Source of the DNA: Helicobacter apodemus
GTDB taxonomy: Bacteria; Campylobacterota; Campylobacteria; Campylobacterales; Helicobacteraceae
Assembly (NCBI RefSeq): GCF_000765745.2
Contig: NZ_JRPC02000013.1
Coordinates: 1 to 64,000 of the forward strand
Direction: 5' to 3'
DNA: 64,000 bases
The notes under the pieces were generated by a model. It was given only the letters and a program-made list of their open reading frames with translations. It was not told the origin of the DNA and made no database searches. The translations under genes and the position numbers were made by a program. Shown here piece by piece: positions 55,235 to 64,000 of the stretch (the stretch's first letter is position 1; each line of letters begins with the position of its first letter).

Positions 55235-56507
55235 AATTTTTATCCTCTTTAGCAGTAAAATGGATTACTTTTATCCAGCAGTCTTTAGAAATTGGCATTT
55301 TAGAAGTAATTTCAATTCGATTATAATATTCATCTAATCCGCTATAAAGGGTTTGATTTTCTACTACTTTTTGCGATTCTATTAAAATATTAAGAGGAGT
55401 ATTAGATTGTTGGAGTTTTTGACGCATAGCAAGATTATTGTTTGCAACAATTACTTCAAGTTGTTTTTGACGCTCTTTAGCGATATTTCCTCTCACATCG
55501 CGTTTAAGCGTGCTTGAGGGTGTTCCATCTCTTGGGCTATAAATAAAGCTATGCAAATGGGTAAGGGGTAATGCCCTAAAATTCTCTAACGCTTCTTCCC
55601 AAATTTTTTGTGATTCTTGTGGATGTCCTATAATATAATCACTACCTAAAGCAAAGCCCATTTTAGAAAGCTTTTCAAAAAGTAGATAATCTTTGGAGTA
55701 AGTATTTTGGCGATTCATAAGCTTTAGCATAAAAGGAGAGGTGTGTTGTAAGGCAATATGTAAATGCCGCTCTATCTTAGGATTAGCTAATACTTCAAAG
55801 AAAGCCCCATTAATTTGTGAGGGCTCTAAACTTCCTAATCTTAAGCGTTTCACTCCATCAATTTGGCAAATATCTTGTAGTAGCGTGCTAATGCTCTGCT
55901 TAGATTCAATACCCCAACTTCCCATATTCGTTCCTGTTAAAATAAACTCGCTAAAGCCTTTTTGGCAAAGGGTGGTGATTTGTTGTAAGATTTTTTCTTT
56001 GCTAAAGCTTCTAGCCTTTCCACGAACACTAGGGATGATGCAGTAACTACAAGCGAAGTTACATCCCTCTTGAATCTTAATAAATGCACGACTCTTTCCT
56101 ATAAAATCTGTGATGATTGTAGAATCGAGATTTTCTAAATCATCTTGTAGATAAAAGCTTTTTGATTGTTTAAGTAATTCATTGATTTGTTCTTTAAAAG
56201 AATGTCCAAATACCCCAAATACAAGCCCTTTTTGCAAAAGAGATTCTCCTTGAGTTTTGACTCCACAGCCTGTAAAATAGATTTTTTTTCCCTCATTTTG
56301 GAGGCGGTTAATATAGTTTCTTACTCCACTATCTGCCCCATTAGTTACTGTGCAAGAATTTACAATAATAATATCGCTATCTTCTTCATAGGGGGTTTGT
56401 ATAAAATCCCTTAAAGCATTCATCATAACTTGTGTATCAAAAAGGTTAGTGCGACAACCAAAAGTCTTGAAATAAACTTTAGGTTTTCTTAAGGTATCAG
56501 CTATCAT
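55221..56507 (-). CDS. mtaB: tRNA t6A37 methylthiotransferase MtaB
   Basis: 428 residues. N-terminal MTTase domain (TFGCRTNLFDTQVMMNALRD), radical-SAM triad CNFACSYC, DYIIGHPQESQKIWEE, and a C-terminal TRAM-like part (YSGLDEYYNRIEI). It converts t6A to ms2t6A in tRNA. Overlaps neighbours by 4-14 bases. Confidence 0.93.
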   Translation of the reverse strand: MIADTLRKPKVYFKTFGCRTNLFDTQVMMNALRDFIQTPYEEDSDIIIVNSCTVTNGADSGVRNYINRLQNEGKKIYFTGCGVKTQGESLLQKGLVFGVFGHSFKEQINELLKQSKSFYLQDDLENLDSTIITDFIGKSRAFIKIQEGCNFACSYCIIPSVRGKARSFSKEKILQQITTLCQKGFSEFILTGTNMGSWGIESKQSISTLLQDICQIDGVKRLRLGSLEPSQINGAFFEVLANPKIERHLHIALQHTSPFMLKLMNRQNTYSKDYLLFEKLSKMGFALGSDYIIGHPQESQKIWEEALENFRALPLTHLHSFIYSPRDGTPSSTLKRDVRGNIAKERQKQLEVIVANNNLAMRQKLQQSNTPLNILIESQKVVENQTLYSGLDEYYNRIEITSKMPISKDCWIKVIHFTAKEDKNYAQI

Positions 56508-58171
56508 AAATCTCCTTGTATGGGAGGAATAGAACCATCATTTATAGGGATATTTTTATCTCCGCTATAATAAATAGTAGTGCTTGGGTAGGCAATTTCA
56601 ATCTCTTTGGTTTTAAGGATTTCATTAATAATCTCTGCACTAATGTTGCTTCGGAGTGCTAAAGTTGCAAAGGAATTTGTGAGATACCATACAGAAATTC
56701 TAATACCATTGGGTTCTAAGAAACTATATACACGAGGTTCAACACTAAGGTTGCGTAAAGTGTAGCGATTCCTTAATTTATTAAATTGCTTCCTTGTAGA
56801 TTCTGTATAGCCTTTAGCATATTTTCTAGCACATTCTCTAGCGATATGGCAAGCTTTTGCGTGGTCAGATTGAAAAGTTATGGTGAAGTCTATGCCATCC
56901 CATACGGTTTGCATACCACTATGGCTATAATTAGAAAACATAGTGGTAAAGACGAAATTATTAGGGATAAATATCACTCTCCCTGCACGGCGATTTTCTT
57001 TATAAGAGGTTAAAGTAACATCTTCATATAAAATAATTCTTAATACTGAAATATCTAAGACATCCCCTACATACACTGCCCCATCTTTGATAACCTTTAT
57101 CCTATCCCCTGCATGCACGGCTCCACCAATAATAATAACAAACCACCCTAAAATTGACATAAACAAGTCTTTCATTGCAATGGCTAAACCAGCAGAGGCA
57201 AATCCAAGCACAGTTACAAGATAGCTAACATTATCCAAATAAGAAAAAAGCAATATTACAATAATTAAAGTAATGTTTAAAAAGTTAATAATCTTATTAG
57301 CAGTATAAATCCTTTCGTTATTATGGATATATTTACGCACCCCTAATTTTGTAAAAATGGCAATGGCTGTAAGGATTAAAAGAACAATTCCAATATAAAC
57401 CCCTTTGAGTGTTTGTGCTTTAATTTGTGCCCTTAATTTTTCTATATTTTCTTCTGCCTCTTTAGAAAAAATCCCAAAAGTTGTTGAGAATATATTTTGT
57501 GTAGCCTCTAAAACTTTTATAGTCTCTGCATTATCTTGCAAGGCTTTGAGAATGGATTGAGGATTAGAAAAGAGGCAATAATTAGTTGTGCAAATTTGCG
57601 TTAATTGTTCTTTATTTTTAGAGTCTTTAAAGACTTTTAAAAGAGTGTTTAAAAGAATTTCCTTTTTACGGAGGTTATCTAAAGTCTCCTCTAAGGTTTT
57701 GTAATTAGTTTTGAGCGTTTCTATTTCTTGCTTACTCCTTTTGATGTAAGAGAAAGCTTGAATGATTAAAATAGGATTAGTTACATTAGGAATCTCCCCT
57801 AAGTTAGTGCTCTCGATTAATTCTATAAAAGGAGAATCCTTATGAACTTCTAGGAGGCTTTTTTGCTGATTAAGTGTGTTGAGATTTCTCTCTAGGCTAA
57901 TAAGCTGACTTTGTGTTTCAAGGGTTTTTGGTTGTGCTTGTAGGGAGGAGACTTCTTCTTGAAGTTTGGTAATATTAAAAATAACTTGTTGGTAAGTTTG
58001 GTAGTTAGAATATTTTTTTAGCCAAAGATTATTAGGATTATTTGAGATTTTATCAATGCTTTGGATTTCTTGGTCTATTTGTTGAATGATTCTTATTTCC
58101 TCTGCACTGCTAAGTGCATAAAGCTTGATACAGCTAAATAAAAGAATGAAACTATAAAATAATAGTTTCAT
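56504..58171 (-). CDS. MscS-family mechanosensitive channel with a periplasmic coiled coil
   Basis: 555 residues. Signal peptide (LLFYSFILLFSCIKLYA), a long coiled-coil domain (residues 20-240), then membrane helices with the pore pattern GFASAGLAIAMKDLFMSILG and a cytoplasmic MscS-beta domain (IFIPNNFVFTTMFSNYSHSG). Larger MscK/YbiO-like. Releases solutes under hypo-osmotic stress. Between mtaB and aroB in overlapping order. Confidence 0.9.
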   Translation of the reverse strand: MKLLFYSFILLFSCIKLYALSSAEEIRIIQQIDQEIQSIDKISNNPNNLWLKKYSNYQTYQQVIFNITKLQEEVSSLQAQPKTLETQSQLISLERNLNTLNQQKSLLEVHKDSPFIELIESTNLGEIPNVTNPILIIQAFSYIKRSKQEIETLKTNYKTLEETLDNLRKKEILLNTLLKVFKDSKNKEQLTQICTTNYCLFSNPQSILKALQDNAETIKVLEATQNIFSTTFGIFSKEAEENIEKLRAQIKAQTLKGVYIGIVLLILTAIAIFTKLGVRKYIHNNERIYTANKIINFLNITLIIVILLFSYLDNVSYLVTVLGFASAGLAIAMKDLFMSILGWFVIIIGGAVHAGDRIKVIKDGAVYVGDVLDISVLRIILYEDVTLTSYKENRRAGRVIFIPNNFVFTTMFSNYSHSGMQTVWDGIDFTITFQSDHAKACHIARECARKYAKGYTESTRKQFNKLRNRYTLRNLSVEPRVYSFLEPNGIRISVWYLTNSFATLALRSNISAEIINEILKTKEIEIAYPSTTIYYSGDKNIPINDGSIPPIQGDL

Positions 58172-59193
58172 TCTTGAAATTCCTTGAGTATTTGCATTAA
58201 TAAGTCTTTGGAGGTATCTTCTTTAAAGATAAAATCCCCTATCCCCTTTGGCAAGACAAACTTTAATTTGTTGTTAATGCTTTTTTTGTCCAGGAAAAAG
58301 GCTTGATAAAAGGTCGTAATATCTTTAATCTTGTAAGTAGTGGGTAAATTGTTTTGTTTGAGGATTTGTAAAATTTCTTGATATTGTTGTTGAGTGATGA
58401 GATTTAAACGAAGTGCTAAGGTATTTGCCATAACTATTCCAATACTTACCGCCTCTCCGTGCAAATAATGTCCATAACCACTTTGGGCTTCAATGATATG
58501 CCCAAAGGTATGCCCATAATTTAAAGCTGCCCTAATCCCTTTTTCTGTCTCATCCTCTCTTACAACTTGAGCCTTAATGCTTACAACTTTATAAATACAT
58601 TCTAAAAGATTCTTAGAATCTTCCCAATTTGTTGTTTTAAGGGAGGTAAAAAAGTCTTTATCAAAACAAATTGCCATTTTGATAATTTCTGCTATTCCTG
58701 CGTTAAATTCTCTCTTAGGGAGTGTTTTTAGAAAGTGGGTATCAATATAAACCGCTTTGGGTTGGTGAAAAAGCCCAACAAGGTTTTTACCAAATTGATT
58801 ATTAATGCCTGTTTTACCCCCAACACTAGAATCAACTTGTGCTAAGAGTGTGGTAGGGATTTGGATAAAATCAATCCCACGCATAAAAATTCCAGAGGCA
58901 AAACCTACTATATCGCCGATGACTCCTCCGCCAAAAGCAATCATTAAGGAATTTCTATCTAAGCGATGATTGAAAGCAGATTCTAAAATAAGTTCTATAC
59001 TTTGCATATTTTTATAAGTTTCCCCATCTTGCAGGCTTAAACAATAGACTTCATTAGCTTGAATTTTAGAGAGTAAGAATTGTAAATGCAATCCTGCAAT
59101 TTTTGGATTAGTGATGATTAATACTTTCCCTTTATGGGAGATATTGGGTAAAGCACCAAAGGTGATAGAGTAGTTAGGCAGGGTAATTTGCAT
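58168..59193 (-). CDS. aroB: 3-dehydroquinate synthase
   Basis: 341 residues; second step of the shikimate pathway. GGGVIGDIVGFASG, DSSVGGKTGIN, NYGHTFGHIIE, and HGEAVSIG are conserved; zinc and NAD sites are intact. It is the first gene of the run down to 53248. Confidence 0.96.
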   Translation of the reverse strand: MQITLPNYSITFGALPNISHKGKVLIITNPKIAGLHLQFLLSKIQANEVYCLSLQDGETYKNMQSIELILESAFNHRLDRNSLMIAFGGGVIGDIVGFASGIFMRGIDFIQIPTTLLAQVDSSVGGKTGINNQFGKNLVGLFHQPKAVYIDTHFLKTLPKREFNAGIAEIIKMAICFDKDFFTSLKTTNWEDSKNLLECIYKVVSIKAQVVREDETEKGIRAALNYGHTFGHIIEAQSGYGHYLHGEAVSIGIVMANTLALRLNLITQQQYQEILQILKQNNLPTTYKIKDITTFYQAFFLDKKSINNKLKFVLPKGIGDFIFKEDTSKDLLMQILKEFQE

Positions 59194-59265
59194 AGGGATA
59201 ATTGCCTTTAGCTTAAGTAAAATTTACTGAGAATTTTAGCGATTTTTTGTTTTATTTATCCTTTA

Positions 59266-59274
59266 TGTTATAAT
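59266..59274 (+). promoter_or_regulatory. Extended -10 promoter of the SMR pair
   Basis: TGTTATAAT (extended -10) 61 bases before the first SMR ATG, with T-rich DNA upstream. Confidence 0.55.
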
Positions 59275-59335
59275 TTATCACTTATGGGGAATGGGGATTT
59301 ATAATTTATTTAGTAGTCTTAGATAAGGGTAGAAT

Positions 59336-59671
59336 ATGTTAAAGGCTTGGATTTTTTTATTTTTAGCGATTTTTTCTGAAGTATTTGGCGTTTCTATTGT
59401 TAATTATTCACAAGAGGATAATAAAGCTTTGGTGCTATCTATACTCTTTATTAGCATTGCCATTGCGTATTATTGTATGTCTTTATCCCTAAAAAAGATT
59501 AGCGTAGGCATGGCCTACGCGATTTGGGAGATTGTAGGCTTAAGCCTTATTACAATTATTGCTATTTTTGCATTTGGGGCAGAATTAAAAATGCAAGAAT
59601 ATATAGGTTTAGCATTAGCACTCCTTGGAATTGCACTAGTAAATTTTGGAGAGAAGCCTAGCAATGTTTAA
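59336..59671 (+). CDS. SMR-family transporter subunit 1 (MdtJ/EbrA-like)
   Basis: 111 residues, four helices. The essential Glu is in LAIFSEVFGVS, and GMAYAIWEIVGLSLITIIAI is the conserved loop and helix 3. The C-terminus contains the start of its partner; the stop overlaps by eight bases. As a pair with unequal genes it likely forms a heterodimer with drug or polyamine substrates. Confidence 0.92.
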   Translation: MLKAWIFLFLAIFSEVFGVSIVNYSQEDNKALVLSILFISIAIAYYCMSLSLKKISVGMAYAIWEIVGLSLITIIAIFAFGAELKMQEYIGLALALLGIALVNFGEKPSNV

Positions 59672-59984
59672 TATTTACTTACTCTATGTTGTTTTAGCAG
59701 CCCTTTTAGATGTTTTTGCAAATCTTGCATTGAATAAGTCTAATGGGTTTAAGAATCTTAAATGGGGAATTTTATCGATTTTGTTAGTTTGGTTAGCTTT
59801 TTATCTCTTAGTATTAAGTTTAGAGGGAATGAAGCTTGCCATAGCTTACACGCTTTGGGGAAGTATAGGGATTTTAGGAACTACACTTGGGGGATGGTAT
59901 TTTTTTAAACAAAAGCTTAAACCCATAGGTTGGGTTGGAATTTGTATGATTATCCTTGCAGTTATTACTCTAAAAACCGCTTAA
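59664..59984 (+). CDS. SMR-family transporter subunit 2 (MdtI/EbrB-like) with Asp in place of Glu
   Basis: 106 residues from ATG 59664; the TTG at 59646 is an alternative. GGAG lies 11 bases upstream. The critical Glu of helix 1 is Asp (LAALLDVFANLALNKSNGF), while the rest of the helix resembles MdtI. The pairing implies a heterodimer in which one half has an altered proton site. Confidence 0.88.
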   Translation: MFNIYLLYVVLAALLDVFANLALNKSNGFKNLKWGILSILLVWLAFYLLVLSLEGMKLAIAYTLWGSIGILGTTLGGWYFFKQKLKPIGWVGICMIILAVITLKTA

Positions 59985-59994
59985 GTTTTTAGAG
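59968..59994. terminator. Perfect inverted repeat between converging genes
   Basis: CTCTAAAAAC and GTTTTTAGAG with a seven-base loop. It spans the stop of the SMR gene and lies ten bases from the end of the cyclophilin gene. AT-rich, so moderate as a bidirectional terminator. Confidence 0.45.
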
Positions 59995-60003
59995 TTTATC
60001 ACT

Positions 60004-60477
60004 TTAAACGATAATGGTTAAGATAATATCTCCCTCTTTAAGAGAATCTAAGACTTTCAAGCTTTCTTTATCTTCTATTTGTCCAAAGATAGTATGTTCC
60101 CCATCAAGATGAGGTTGGGGGGCAAAACAGATGAAAAATTGACTTCCGCCAGTATCTCTTCCAGCGTGTGCCATAGAAAGGGTTCCTTTTAGGTGTTTAT
60201 GGGGATTGTTTTCTAGCTCACAGGCAATACTATATCCGGGTCCTCCTCTTCCACTCCCTTCAGGACAACCTCCTTGTGCGACAAATCCAGCAATTACGCG
60301 GTGAAAATTAAGATTATCATAAAACCCACTTTGTGCTAAAGAAGCAAAGTTTGCTACAGTATTTGGTGCTTCATTGGGGAAAAGTCTAATGCTCATATTA
60401 CCTTTTTGTGTTTTTATCATAGCAAATTGCAATTTATCAAGGACTTCTTTACTAGTATCAAATGTTTTAGTTTTCAT
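60004..60477 (-). CDS. Cyclophilin-type peptidyl-prolyl isomerase
   Basis: 157 residues. [20 protein letters not shown] and [20 protein letters not shown] are cyclophilin signatures; FHR catalytic Arg present. No signal peptide, therefore cytoplasmic. Assists folding around proline. Convergent to the SMR pair. Confidence 0.95.
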   Translation of the reverse strand: MKTKTFDTSKEVLDKLQFAMIKTQKGNMSIRLFPNEAPNTVANFASLAQSGFYDNLNFHRVIAGFVAQGGCPEGSGRGGPGYSIACELENNPHKHLKGTLSMAHAGRDTGGSQFFICFAPQPHLDGEHTIFGQIEDKESLKVLDSLKEGDIILTIIV

Positions 60478-60686
60478 TGGGATTCTCCTTTAAGTTTTCT
60501 AAATTTTTTATTATTTAAAGATAGATATTATAGACTATAAAAGCGTTAAAATTATAATTTTTACTAAAAATTTAGGATTAAATTAAAAGAGTGCTTATGG
60601 TTATGAAAATATAATAGTCTTGGAATAATATTTAAAGAAAGTTATTGTAGTATTGGGATTTAAAACTCTACTGACAAGGGAATAAT

Positions 60687-61409
60687 ATGCCTAAGATTAT
60701 TTTGTTACTTTTCTTAGCTGTAAATCTTAATGCAGAGTCTTTATACCCTTCTTGGTTAAGGTATGGTGTAAAGATTGTTACAGACTTTGGGATGTATAAT
60801 GAAATAGAGGGTTATGGAATTATTATTAATGATGGCTTAATCATTACAAGCGCACAAAATGTTTATCAAAATAGCAAAGTAGGGAATATCCTAGTTTATG
60901 ATACAGAAGCCCTAAACAATCCCATTGCTTGTCTTGGTTATGCTAAAGTCTTAGCCTTAGATACAAATTTAGATTTAGCGATTTTGGCAATTTCTACCTT
61001 TACAGATATTTATTGTAATATTCTTCCGCAGGGAAGTTTTCGGGCATTGATTTTTGAAGAAAGTTTTTTAAATCTTTTAGAAGAATCTCAAGATTTTACT
61101 TTAGATAAAAATGCGGATATTTCTTATATCATGATTGGTAATTGGCTAGAGTTTCAAAGAAAAATGATGCCCTTAGGAAAATTTATGACTTTATTACAAG
61201 TCCAAAAAGAAAATTTTTTAGGAATGCCTATTTTCGTAAAGAGTAAGGATTTTTTTGTAGAAGATTTCTTTGCAGGAATTATTACTGGAAAGGTGCAAAA
61301 AAAAATTTTAAAAGCTAAAGAAATTGTGCATTTTCTTTGTGAAGTTAATAGTAAAACTACCATTTTTCAAGCATACCCCTCTATCCAAACACATTGTTAT
61401 GCTAATTAG
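60687..61409 (+). CDS. Secreted trypsin-fold protein, apparently catalytically dead
   Basis: 240 residues with a signal peptide (KIILLLFLAVNLNA). The chain follows the S1 protease plan: GYGIIINDGLIITSAQNVYQ where a trypsin-like protease would have His, LDTNLDLAILA at the Asp position, and FLGMPIF in place of GDSGGP. So His becomes Asn and Ser becomes Gly. A non-catalytic binding role or a decaying protease is possible. It is 61 bases before gyrA, on the same strand. Confidence 0.7.
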   Translation: MPKIILLLFLAVNLNAESLYPSWLRYGVKIVTDFGMYNEIEGYGIIINDGLIITSAQNVYQNSKVGNILVYDTEALNNPIACLGYAKVLALDTNLDLAILAISTFTDIYCNILPQGSFRALIFEESFLNLLEESQDFTLDKNADISYIMIGNWLEFQRKMMPLGKFMTLLQVQKENFLGMPIFVKSKDFFVEDFFAGIITGKVQKKILKAKEIVHFLCEVNSKTTIFQAYPSIQTHCYAN

Positions 61410-61470
61410 CAAGATTAAAGTAAAATGAGGGTAGAATCTAGCCACATTTTTGTATTTTTAAAGGGAATAA

Positions 61471-63963
61471 ATGTCTGATTTGCTAAACCAAGATATTCAA
61501 AATATAAATATTGAAGATTCTATTAAAGAGAGTTATCTTGATTATTCTATGAGTGTTATTGTAGGGCGTGCATTACCTGATGCTAGAGATGGTTTGAAAC
61601 CTGTCCATAGAAGAATACTTTATGCAATGTATGAACTTGGGGTTACTTCTAGGGTTGCTTATAAAAAGTCTGCAAGGATTGTAGGGGATGTGATAGGTAA
61701 ATACCATCCTCACGGAGATACTGCAGTTTATGATGCATTAGTAAGAATGGCACAAGATTTTTCTATGCGTCTAAGACTTGTCGATGGACAAGGGAACTTT
61801 GGTAGTATTGATGGGGATAGTGCTGCGGCTATGCGTTATACCGAAGCAAGGATGACTCAAGCTTCTGAAGAGATTTTGCGGGATATTGATAAGGAGACTG
61901 TGGATTTTCTCCCTAACTATGATGATACCCTAAAAGAGCCTGATATTCTACCTAGTCGTCTTCCTAATCTTTTAGTCAATGGTTCTAATGGAATTGCGGT
62001 AGGAATGGCTACAAATATCCCCCCACATAGAGTAGATGAGATTATAGATGCTCTAGTTTATATGATTGATAATCCCAAAGCAGAGCTTGATGAGATTTTA
62101 AGATTTATTGAGGGACCAGATTTTCCAACAGGCGGAATTATTTATGGTAAAAATGGGATAAGGGAAGCTTATGAAAGTGGTAGAGGCAGAATTAAGATTA
62201 GGGCAAAAACCCATATTGAAAAAACCAAAACTAAAGATGTGATTGTGATTGATGAAATACCCTATCAAGTCAATAAGGCACGACTTGTAGAGCAAATTGC
62301 TGAACTTGCAAAAGAAAAGGTTATTGAAGGCATTTCTGAAGTAAGGGATGAATCTGATAGAGAAGGGATAAGGGTTGTTATTGAGTTAAAAAAAGAGGCA
62401 ATGAGTGAGATTGTGCTTAATCACCTTTTTAAATCTACACCTATGGAAAGCACTTTTGGCATCATACTCCTAGCCATTTATAATAAAGAGCCTAAAATTT
62501 TTACTCTCTTAGAGCTTTTAAATTTATTTATCTCCCATCGTAAAAGTATCGTTATCCGCCGCAGTATTTTTGAGCTAGAAAAGGCAAAGGCTAGAGCGCA
62601 TATTTTAGAGGGTTTAAGGGTTGCCTTAGAACATATTGACGCTATCGTAGCACTTATCCGCTCTAGTAGTGATTCTAAAGTGGCTAAAGAGGGATTAGTG
62701 AGTAAGTTTAATTTAAGTGAGATTCAAGCCCAAGCAATTTTAGAAATGCGGTTACAACGATTAACTGGTTTAGAGCGGGATAAAATAGAAAATGAATACC
62801 AAGAACTCCTTAAAGAGATTGAATACCTAAGCTCTATTTTGAAAAGTGAGGAACTCTTAAACAAAATTATTAAAGAAGAATTACTAGAGATAAAAGAGAA
62901 GTTTTCAACGAAGCGATTAACCGCTATTGAAGAAGACTATGAAAGTATTGATATGGAGGATTTAATCCCTAATGAATCCGTAGTTGTTACTATGAGCCAT
63001 AGAGGTTATGTTAAGCGAGTTCCAGTTAGAACCTATGAAAAGCAAAATCGTGGTGGAAAAGGTAAAATCTCTGCGAATACGCACGATGATGATTTTATTG
63101 AAAGTTTCTTTGTCTCTGATACGCACGATACGATTATGTTTATTACTAACAAAGGACAACTCTATTGGCTTAAAGTCTATAAGATTCCAGAAGCAAGCCG
63201 AACCGCTATTGGTAAAGCTGTCGTAAATCTTATTAATCTCTCTCCTGATGAAAAGATTATGGCAACTATCACAACTAAAGATTTTAATAATGATAAATCT
63301 ATTGCCTTTTTTACCAAGAATGGAATCATTAAGCGAACGAATTTAAGTGAATTTAAAAATATAAGAAGTGTCGGGGTTAGGGCTATTAATCTTGATGATA
63401 ATGATGAGTTGGTTACTGCTAAAATTATTTCTTCAGAGATTAAAGAAATCTTAGTAGTTACTTATGAGGGAATGTGTGTGCGATTTGTTGTAGAGGATGT
63501 TAGGGAAATTGGTCGTGCAGCAAGAGGGGTTACTGCTATTAAGTTTAAAATGTTAAAAGATTATGTGATTGGTGCAACGATTATTGCTAATGAGAATGAG
63601 GAGATTTTAAGCGTTAGTGAAAAGGGTATTGGCAAAAGAACAGAGGCTAACGAATATCGAATCACCAAAAGAGGCGGTAAAGGGGTGATTGCTATGAAGC
63701 TTACCCCTAAAACAGGAAAATTAGTAGGTGTTGTGAATGTTGATGAAAATATGGATTTAATGGTGCTAACAAGCAGCGGTAAGATGATTAGGGTAGATAT
63801 GCAAAGTATCCGCAAAGCAGGTAGGGCTACAAGTGGAGTGATTATTGTAAATGTCAATGATGAAAAAGTAGTGTCTATCGCACGATGCCCTAAAGAAGAA
63901 AAAGAAATACAAGAGAGTGATGAGGATATAGGTTTGCTAGGAGCAAATAACAAAGAGGAATAA
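61471..63963 (+). CDS. gyrA: DNA gyrase subunit A
   Basis: 830 residues. Catalytic Tyr in [12 protein letters not shown]; the quinolone region is [20 protein letters not shown]. It has Thr and Asp at the two usual resistance positions, which is the wild-type state in Campylobacter-like GyrA. The GyrA-box is [11 protein letters not shown] (a GQRGGKG-type relative). The end overlaps the next gene by one base (TAATG). Confidence 0.97.
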   Translation: MSDLLNQDIQNINIEDSIKESYLDYSMSVIVGRALPDARDGLKPVHRRILYAMYELGVTSRVAYKKSARIVGDVIGKYHPHGDTAVYDALVRMAQDFSMRLRLVDGQGNFGSIDGDSAAAMRYTEARMTQASEEILRDIDKETVDFLPNYDDTLKEPDILPSRLPNLLVNGSNGIAVGMATNIPPHRVDEIIDALVYMIDNPKAELDEILRFIEGPDFPTGGIIYGKNGIREAYESGRGRIKIRAKTHIEKTKTKDVIVIDEIPYQVNKARLVEQIAELAKEKVIEGISEVRDESDREGIRVVIELKKEAMSEIVLNHLFKSTPMESTFGIILLAIYNKEPKIFTLLELLNLFISHRKSIVIRRSIFELEKAKARAHILEGLRVALEHIDAIVALIRSSSDSKVAKEGLVSKFNLSEIQAQAILEMRLQRLTGLERDKIENEYQELLKEIEYLSSILKSEELLNKIIKEELLEIKEKFSTKRLTAIEEDYESIDMEDLIPNESVVVTMSHRGYVKRVPVRTYEKQNRGGKGKISANTHDDDFIESFFVSDTHDTIMFITNKGQLYWLKVYKIPEASRTAIGKAVVNLINLSPDEKIMATITTKDFNNDKSIAFFTKNGIIKRTNLSEFKNIRSVGVRAINLDDNDELVTAKIISSEIKEILVVTYEGMCVRFVVEDVREIGRAARGVTAIKFKMLKDYVIGATIIANENEEILSVSEKGIGKRTEANEYRITKRGGKGVIAMKLTPKTGKLVGVVNVDENMDLMVLTSSGKMIRVDMQSIRKAGRATSGVIIVNVNDEKVVSIARCPKEEKEIQESDEDIGLLGANNKEE

Positions 63964-64000
63964 TGCAAAAGATTATTTTTGTCCTCTTTTTGTCAATGCC
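63963..64000 (+). CDS. Start of the next gene, 3' partial
   Basis: ATG overlaps the gyrA stop in TAATG; reads [12 protein letters not shown] to the window end, a likely signal peptide or lipoprotein start. A short exported protein follows gyrA in H. pylori as well. Too little for a function. Confidence 0.6.
   Translation, partial: MQKIIFVLFLSM

Noticed and set aside
63561-63968. 135-codon minus-strand ORF over the end of gyrA
   Set aside because: Antisense to an essential conserved gene, Ser/Leu/Pro-rich, no start signal.

Overview
The window looks like the chromosome of an AT-rich Campylobacterota member, most probably an enterohepatic Helicobacter. The gene neighbourhoods are those I know from Helicobacter: rpmH-rnpA-yidD-yidC-jag-mnmE, ddl-hydrolase-murF-HIT, aroB-mscS-mtaB-ftsH-like and rpoN-lptB-tsaE. 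Coding density is high, operons overlap by a few bases, and long G/C homopolymers of the phase-variation type occur. The species is inference; I saw no rRNA, tRNA, CRISPR array or insertion sequence.

Layout. 1-3.75 kb: a bacteriocin-like locus with two tandem precursor modules whose leader segments are almost identical, three small membrane proteins (candidate immunity proteins), an outer-membrane barrel and a stand-alone C39 peptidase. In both modules a TAA sits in frame inside the leader. 3.75-8.3 kb: ribosomal protein L34, RNase P protein, YidD/YidC/Jag and MnmE (minus strand). 8.4-12.9 kb: a MacAB-TolC-like tripartite exporter operon. 13.0-17.3 kb: an eight-gene minus-strand operon that resembles ferrosome (fez) clusters: an atypical P1B ATPase, HMA-like and ferritin-like proteins, and several small membrane proteins. 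17.7-19.1 kb: glutamine synthetase. 19.1-20 kb: decayed DNA. 20-24 kb: rpoN, lptB, tsaE, dnaX. 24.2-26.9 kb: an autotransporter with a 12-base homopolymer in its promoter region. 27.1-29.4 kb: a two-component system. 29.5-34.8 kb: cytochrome c, then alr, ddl, an alpha/beta hydrolase, murF and a HIT protein, giving a D-alanine/peptidoglycan block. 35-38.5 kb: mutY, luxS, ligA. 38.5-39.7 kb: gene remnants. 39.9-40.7 kb: a FkbM methyltransferase with a G10 tract inside its coding sequence. 40.9-44.2 kb: a CvfB-like protein, a membrane protein and a UbiD-type menaquinone decarboxylase. 44.3-47.3 kb: a TRAP transporter. 47.4-53 kb: deacetylase, aminotransferase, epimerase, kdsB, ribA and moeA. 53.2-59.2 kb: an FtsH-like protein without its zinc motif, mtaB, mscS and aroB. 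59.3-64 kb: an SMR pair, a cyclophilin, a decayed trypsin-fold protein, gyrA and the start of one more gene.

The two most interesting systems are the bacteriocin-like locus and the ferrosome-like operon. In the first, a Sec-type signal peptide is joined to a double-glycine-type leader, the leader is interrupted by an in-frame stop, and a periplasmic-looking C39 protease is encoded nearby. The second would mean iron-storing membrane compartments in this lineage. A third theme is switching: homopolymers lie in the fkbM coding region, in the autotransporter promoter region, just before alr, and inside dnaX.
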